Source: Bacteroidales bacterium (lineage in GTDB: Bacteria > Bacteroidota > Bacteroidia > Bacteroidales > UBA932). Taken from it: a stretch of 27,389 nucleotides of DNA. The translations under genes and the position numbers were made by a program. Shown piece after piece: positions 24,418 through 27,389 of this stretch; the stretch's first letter is position 1, and each line of letters begins with the position of its first letter. The notes below the pieces were generated by a model. That model saw only the letters and a program-made list of their open reading frames with translations. It searched no databases and had not been told where the DNA came from. The stretch spans positions 1 to 27,389 of the forward strand of contig JAFZGK010000059.1 in NCBI GenBank assembly GCA_017555445.1, read 5' to 3'.

Positions 24418-26922
24418 TTAGTTAGTCTTCTTAGGAACATCTACACGGTTAGATGTGCAGATCTTCGATACATTACCCTCAGCATCGAAAACAACTACAT
24501 GAACATAGTATTTGTTTACTGACCAAGAGCTCTGGTTAACCTTAAGACCAGTGAGATCAACAGTAGTTGCATCAACTTCTACTTCAACCTCTTTCCATTC
24601 ACCTGCAAGTACATCAACAAGACTCTTGTCCTCATACATTGAGGCTGTATTGCATGCATATGCGATCTTGGTTGCTGCACCTGTAAGAGTTACAGTAGCG
24701 TCAACAGTTACACTATTTGCATCGAACTCAGCCTCGATAGTTGCAGAAAGAGCCTCAGAGATTGGAAGCTTCTTAGTAGCAACTTCCTTGCGGACAACCT
24801 GGCAAGTAGCATCCTCTGATACGAGTACGAGAACAACCTCGAAAACATCACCAGGATTATCATAATAACCGATCATATGCTCGATCTCAGCTACACCCTC
24901 ATATTCATCGTAGAATACGTCTGGAATATTGTACTCAGACACTGCCGCAAGAACATCTGCATCAGTTGCAGGAATATCTTCACTATCCTTAGGGTATACC
25001 TCGTAGAACATATATGCAGCATCCTCTGCCTCTACAGTAAGAGTGAATGTATCATAACCAGCCTCTACTGTGATGTCGTTTACCACTGTACCACCTGTAG
25101 CAAGAGCCTTGGTTGACACTTCCTTAACAATCACGTCAGCGAAAGTATAGTCTTCCTTACCCTCAACGATAGGAATGATTCCGATGTAAGGCTTTGAACC
25201 AGGAGTGATGTTATTCAACATACCATACTCGATGTATTCCTCTGAGAGACCGAATGTAGAAGCAATACCCTCAAACTCTGAACCTTCATACTCGAGGCAT
25301 GGAAGCTCTGTACCGAACACACCGCTGATAAGGTCACCGATTCCGAGGTAGCCCATCTCGAACATTTCCTTAACGCTTGGCCAAGTGTACTGGTTTGCGT
25401 AGAAACCATAGAATCCTGTTACTGAAGGGTCAAGAAGCTCAACTGTGAAAGCAACATCAGAAAGAGCTGGAGTGAACTCGAAGTTCATCGCGTTCATCTT
25501 GTGATAAACCTTCACGAAGTCGTTTACAGAGTTAGTAGCTACATAGCCATAGTCACTCTGCTTCCACTCAGGAACGATTGCCCAAACAACATACTGTGCA
25601 CTATAGTCTGAACCACCTGTAAGGTCATCCATTGTACCCTCGAACTCAGTTGCTTTAGGAGCAGTGTCTGGATTCTCCTCATCAAGGTTAGAGAAACCAC
25701 CCATATAAGTGATATAAAGAAGGTTCTCAAGGATGTACTCAGGATTGAACTCAGATGCGAGTGATGCACCATAGATAACCTCTGGAGTCTCACCATCAAC
25801 CTCGTTGAATACCATAGCAACCTCATTTGTCTTAGGATCAACTGTAATCTCAACTACAGCAGGACCAAGAACAACAGGAAGAACTGCATTACGAACTACG
25901 CCGTCCTCAGTAAGGAGCCATACCTCAACATTACCCTCAGTTGCGCCTTCTCCGGCAGGAGCAGTAACAGTAAGCTCAAGCTCAGCAAAGTTAAGCTCAG
26001 CATTCCAACCCTTAGGAGTTGAAGCGATGAATGCAGACTTGATGCCCTTGACCTGGAGAGCTACAGTCTTAGTCTGGCCAGCAGTGAAGTAAGTCTTACC
26101 AGCGAGAACAAGAGCCTCAGCTGTTGAAACCTTAGGAAGGTTGTAGTAAACACCACCTACGCAGATTGTAACATAGTTTTCCTCCTCATAGAAGTCTGTT
26201 ACAAGATAATAGTTGTCATCAGCAACATAAGCGCCTGTACCCTCGAATTTCTCACCACCGTCAACAGAGTAAAGGAGCTCCTTAGTCTCATAATCAACCT
26301 CGAATACAAGGTCAACATGTCCTACAGGAACACCGAGAGACTCAGTTGTACCGTCAGCAAGAACAACATGCCACTCACCGTCAACTACAGTAACGAGGTC
26401 AGTGTTGTTTGCATTAGCGTCAGCTGCTGCAACTTCAAGAGTAGAACCGTCAGCAAAAGTAAGAACATAGTTACCAGCCTCGTTCTTCACTACCTTCTGA
26501 ACAGCTACCTTAGCCATTGCATCAGCGAGAGCCTTCTTAGCCTCCTCAGCAAGAGTAGAGATCTCCACGCCAAGTTCCTCACCGAGCTTCTCAAGAGCTG
26601 CTGTGAGTTCTTCCTCACCAGCCTCAAGAGCTGCTACTACCTCTGCGATTGCCTCTGCAAGCTCTGCATCCTTAGCCTCGAGCTTTGTAGAGAGAGTCTT
26701 GTCAGCAGCTGCGAGAGCCTCGTCAGCCTTAGCAAGAGCACCGAGAGTTGTGTTGATTGTTGCCACCTGACTGTTGAGAGCTGTCTCAAGAGAGTCAAGG
26801 CGTGCCTCGATCGAGTCGAGCTGACCGTGTACGCTGTCAAACTCATCCCAGATCTTTCCACAAGAAGACACTGTGAGAGCTGCGATAGCTGCTGCACAGA
26901 AAAGTTTAAATGTCTTTCTCAT
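24418..26922 (-). CDS. Large coiled-coil surface lipoprotein, 834 aa
   Basis: It has an SPII signal peptide ending VSSC (lipidated Cys21). Residues about 25-139 form an unusually long Ala/Leu/Glu-rich coiled coil (LDSIEARLDSLETAL, then ALAKADEALAAADKTL), about three times the length of that in its neighbour. Next is a beta segment matching the paralogue (GNYVLTFADGSTLEV). The remainder is acidic, Thr/Val-rich and beta-like, including PIVEGKEDYTFADVI near 580-597, which matches the 1027-aa protein. The C-terminal module ends VPKKTN. Repetitive preferred codons suggest high expression. The design (lipid anchor, stalk, stacked beta modules) suits a surface-exposed structural or binding protein. 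I do not recognise a family function. It starts 106 bp after the barrel gene. Confidence 0.87.
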   Translation of the reverse strand: MRKTFKLFCAAAIAALTVSSCGKIWDEFDSVHGQLDSIEARLDSLETALNSQVATINTTLGALAKADEALAAADKTLSTKLEAKDAELAEAIAEVVAALEAGEEELTAALEKLGEELGVEISTLAEEAKKALADAMAKVAVQKVVKNEAGNYVLTFADGSTLEVAAADANANNTDLVTVVDGEWHVVLADGTTESLGVPVGHVDLVFEVDYETKELLYSVDGGEKFEGTGAYVADDNYYLVTDFYEEENYVTICVGGVYYNLPKVSTAEALVLAGKTYFTAGQTKTVALQVKGIKSAFIASTPKGWNAELNFAELELTVTAPAGEGATEGNVEVWLLTEDGVVRNAVLPVVLGPAVVEITVDPKTNEVAMVFNEVDGETPEVIYGASLASEFNPEYILENLLYITYMGGFSNLDEENPDTAPKATEFEGTMDDLTGGSDYSAQYVVWAIVPEWKQSDYGYVATNSVNDFVKVYHKMNAMNFEFTPALSDVAFTVELLDPSVTGFYGFYANQYTWPSVKEMFEMGYLGIGDLISGVFGTELPCLEYEGSEFEGIASTFGLSEEYIEYGMLNNITPGSKPYIGIIPIVEGKEDYTFADVIVKEVSTKALATGGTVVNDITVEAGYDTFTLTVEAEDAAYMFYEVYPKDSEDIPATDADVLAAVSEYNIPDVFYDEYEGVAEIEHMIGYYDNPGDVFEVVLVLVSEDATCQVVRKEVATKKLPISEALSATIEAEFDANSVTVDATVTLTGAATKIAYACNTASMYEDKSLVDVLAGEWKEVEVEVDATTVDLTGLKVNQSSWSVNKYYVHVVVFDAEGNVSKICTSNRVDVPKKTN

Positions 26923-27028
26923 AATGAAAAATTTTAGTTAATAAATAATTGTGTGTGTTAGTTATTTGTAATTGTGTTATTTTTTTATGCGATTGAGATT
27001 TCTCGGCTCGTTCGAAATGAGACCGTCA

Positions 27029-27389
27029 TTAGAACGACACGTTGAGAGTGAGGTTAGCTCCCGTGTAGGCTGGGATCTCACGACAGACACCACCTGAGCA
27101 GATGAAGCCGGCCTTGTAGCGACCGTATCCTGCTGAAAGACGGATATTGCTCATCGACCAGCTCACACCACCGTTATAATAATGGAGCTTTGTTCCTCCA
27201 TGATTCCACATGTCACTTGCGAATACACTCCAGTGAGGGGCGAAGTTGACCTCAAGAAGGCCTGCCATCCAGTCGCCCTGATCATCCTTTGTTGTAAGGT
27301 ACTGAAGCTCGAGACGGCTTGAAAGCTTTGGAGTCCATTTGTAAAGGAGGTCAGCCACAACGATGTGTGAAAGTCCTATATATGCTCCA
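27029..27389 (-). CDS. Outer-membrane beta-barrel protein, C-terminal part (DUF6029-like, cut by window edge)
   Basis: About 120 codons remain; the start lies outside the window. Alternating hydrophobic and polar strands are visible (LSSRLELQYLTTKDDQGDW, HWSVFASDMWNHGG, IRLSAGYGRYKAGF), ending LTLNVSF with the terminal phenylalanine typical of outer-membrane barrels. The two-cysteine loop CSGGVCREIPAYTGANL is what I associate with DUF6029-type Bacteroidota proteins. Role unknown. It lies upstream of, and in line with, the 834-aa lipoprotein gene; the 106-bp gap shows no clear promoter or terminator, so co-transcription is possible. Confidence 0.78.
   Translation of the reverse strand, partial: GAYIGLSHIVVADLLYKWTPKLSSRLELQYLTTKDDQGDWMAGLLEVNFAPHWSVFASDMWNHGGTKLHYYNGGVSWSMSNIRLSAGYGRYKAGFICSGGVCREIPAYTGANLTLNVSF

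Noticed and set aside
26923..27028. Promoter or terminator in the gap before the 834-aa lipoprotein
   Set aside because: No TAnnTTTG on the minus strand and only a short bulged stem (CGGTCTC/GAGCCG) without a following T-run; too weak to list.

Overview
The window looks like chromosomal DNA of a member of the order Bacteroidales (Bacteroidota), probably a gut or rumen type. The evidence is the start of a SusC/RagA-type TonB-dependent receptor with its VVVGYG motif, several large SPII lipoproteins, near-consensus Bacteroidota promoters (TTTG, 19-bp spacer, TAnnTTTG), A/T-rich leaders without Shine-Dalgarno sequences, and a CE1-type plant-fibre esterase. Both ends are cut: the receptor at the left and an outer-membrane barrel protein at the right. 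No complete tRNA, rRNA, CRISPR array or insertion sequence is visible.

Left part (1-5478, all minus strand). A four-module surface lipoprotein with a cysteine cluster lies just upstream of the SusC-like receptor. A lone tyrosine recombinase (2582-3940) sits behind it. The 187 bp between recombinase and lipoprotein hold a tRNA-3'-end-like fragment, an imperfect inverted repeat and a perfect 14-bp hairpin. Next come a secreted CE1-like esterase, whose promoter is covered by an operator-like dyad, and an unrecognised 67-aa ORF.

Housekeeping core (5544-21159). A tight minus-strand unit reads lon, ung, coaD, and a tandem-thioredoxin protein, with contacts of 1-4 bases. Divergent from it are HU, a 30-aa very basic ribosomal-type protein and RNase G. 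Convergent to RNase G is rimP-nusA-infB, with a strong promoter and a hairpin in the rimP leader. Divergent from rimP are lpxD, then lpxC, lpxA and a WbqC-like gene. These supply three early acyltransfer/deacetylation enzymes of lipid A synthesis. LpxC is stand-alone, whereas related genera usually carry an LpxC-FabZ fusion.

Right part (21195-27389, all minus strand). Two large paralogous lipoproteins (1027 and 834 aa) each start with a lipid anchor and coiled coil, followed by shared beta-type modules. Upstream of them is the C-terminus of a DUF6029-like outer-membrane barrel. They look like cell-surface components of unknown function. The least explained parts of the window are these lipoproteins, the Cys-cluster lipoprotein and the recombinase junction.
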